Positions 63,864 to 64,000 of a stretch of 64,000 bases of DNA are shown one piece after another (position 1 is the stretch's first letter; each line of letters opens with the position of its first letter). The notes beneath the pieces were generated by a model that had not been told where the DNA came from, searched no databases, and saw nothing but the letters and a program-made list of their open reading frames with translations. The DNA is from Fidelibacterota bacterium. GTDB taxonomy: Bacteria > Fidelibacterota > Marinisomatia > Marinisomatales > Marinisomataceae. Made by a program: the position numbers and the translations under genes. The DNA lies in NCBI GenBank assembly GCA_028140795.1, contig JAOIOW010000001.1, forward strand, positions 336,466-400,465, given 5' to 3'.

Positions 63864-63997
63864 GCAAATAAGGTCTCCTGGCTTATACCTAAAATGATTT
63901 AATTCCTTCTCCAACAATGTTGAATGGTTATTATTAAATCTCAGTAATTACAGTAGCGGGGACTGCTAAAGTTTTTCACTTTATTCCCTACATTTGC
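63864..63997 (-). ncRNA. Cobalamin riboswitch
   Basis: Minus strand. The P1 helix pairs GCAAAT (63997-63992) with ATTTGC (63869-63864), so the aptamer is complete within the window. Core elements are in order: GTAGGGAAT, GTGAAAAAC, AGCAGTCCCCGCTACTGTAA and the B12 box GCCAGGAGACC (63882-63872). A purine-rich SD lies just after, so regulation is probably translational. It controls the adjacent TonB receptor, switching uptake off when B12 is plentiful. Confidence 0.95.
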
Positions 63998-64000
63998 TTT

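Overview
The window is an AT-rich (roughly one-third GC by eye), densely packed chromosomal segment from a free-living Gram-negative bacterium. It carries about 63 protein genes, four tRNAs, a cobalamin riboswitch and a tandem RNA-like leader array. Gram-negative traits are lipid A and Kdo enzymes (LpxH-like, KdsD), a BamA-type barrel, TonB-dependent receptors and lipoproteins. One giant secreted protein ends in an '[10 protein letters not shown]' FlgD-Ig/type IX-like sorting tail. The low GC, that tail and the mix of Bacteroidota-like proteins suggest a marine SAR406/Marinimicrobia-type or related FCB-group genome. This placement is an inference from family resemblance; no 16S or marker tree is available here. 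No phage, IS, integrase or CRISPR was seen, and the region reads as core genome.

Layout. 1-8.8 kb: the 3' end of rpoN (RpoN box), argF, an lpxH-like gene on the other strand, a metalloprotease/beta-propeller/BamA-barrel fusion, tgt (zinc ligands missing), a PrxQ peroxiredoxin, an Ig-like lipoprotein, a cytidylyltransferase and a HIT protein. 8.8-14 kb: a small membrane protein paired with an SSS sodium symporter, then a 911-aa TonB receptor. That receptor is preceded by three 70-bp-spaced leader repeats that fold as two-stem RNAs, with the receptor start codon inside the last conserved internal loop. 14-18.6 kb: tRNA-Asn, a PiT-like permease, an SDR, an FKBP lipoprotein, a phytase-like propeller and an SGNH hydrolase. 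18.6-25.9 kb, mostly minus strand: tRNA-Arg, a 75-aa two-repeat protein with a strong promoter, RBS and terminator, DUF502, a DMT exporter, secF-secD and the threonine-to-glycine pair kbl-tdh.

25.9-43.6 kb is a long plus-strand run: parA-parB, an M23 peptidase, bactofilin, a complete F-type ATP synthase set (atpZ-like, B, E, F, H, A, G, D, C), aspS, phoH, a leucine-dehydrogenase-like gene, nusB, secA and a trans-sulfuration enzyme. The parAB-atp linkage resembles origin-proximal regions of other bacteria, but no parS, dnaA or origin was identified. 43.6-48.3 kb: tRNA-Leu abutting an SLC13/RCK permease, phhB, a DMT exporter, an SDR and kdsD.

48.3-55.6 kb, minus strand: a 1581-aa propeller/PKD/dockerin-like/sorting-tail protein and a PKD-cohesin-like lipoprotein overlapping it. 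These two look like an anchoring pair. Upstream are a saccharopine-dehydrogenase family enzyme, tRNA-Asp wedged between genes, and a DUF3098-like protein. 55.6-64 kb: mltG, a UvrD/PcrA helicase, a Fur-family regulator, a YhaM-like OB/HD protein whose HD metal ligands are largely lost, an outer-membrane-like protein of unknown function, and a BtuB-like TonB receptor controlled by a cobalamin riboswitch.

Several lead genes lack a Shine-Dalgarno and have a -10-like hexamer 5-9 nt before ATG. This suggests leaderless mRNAs alongside SD-led ones. The strongest candidate for something undescribed is the tandem leader array at 11014-11214.
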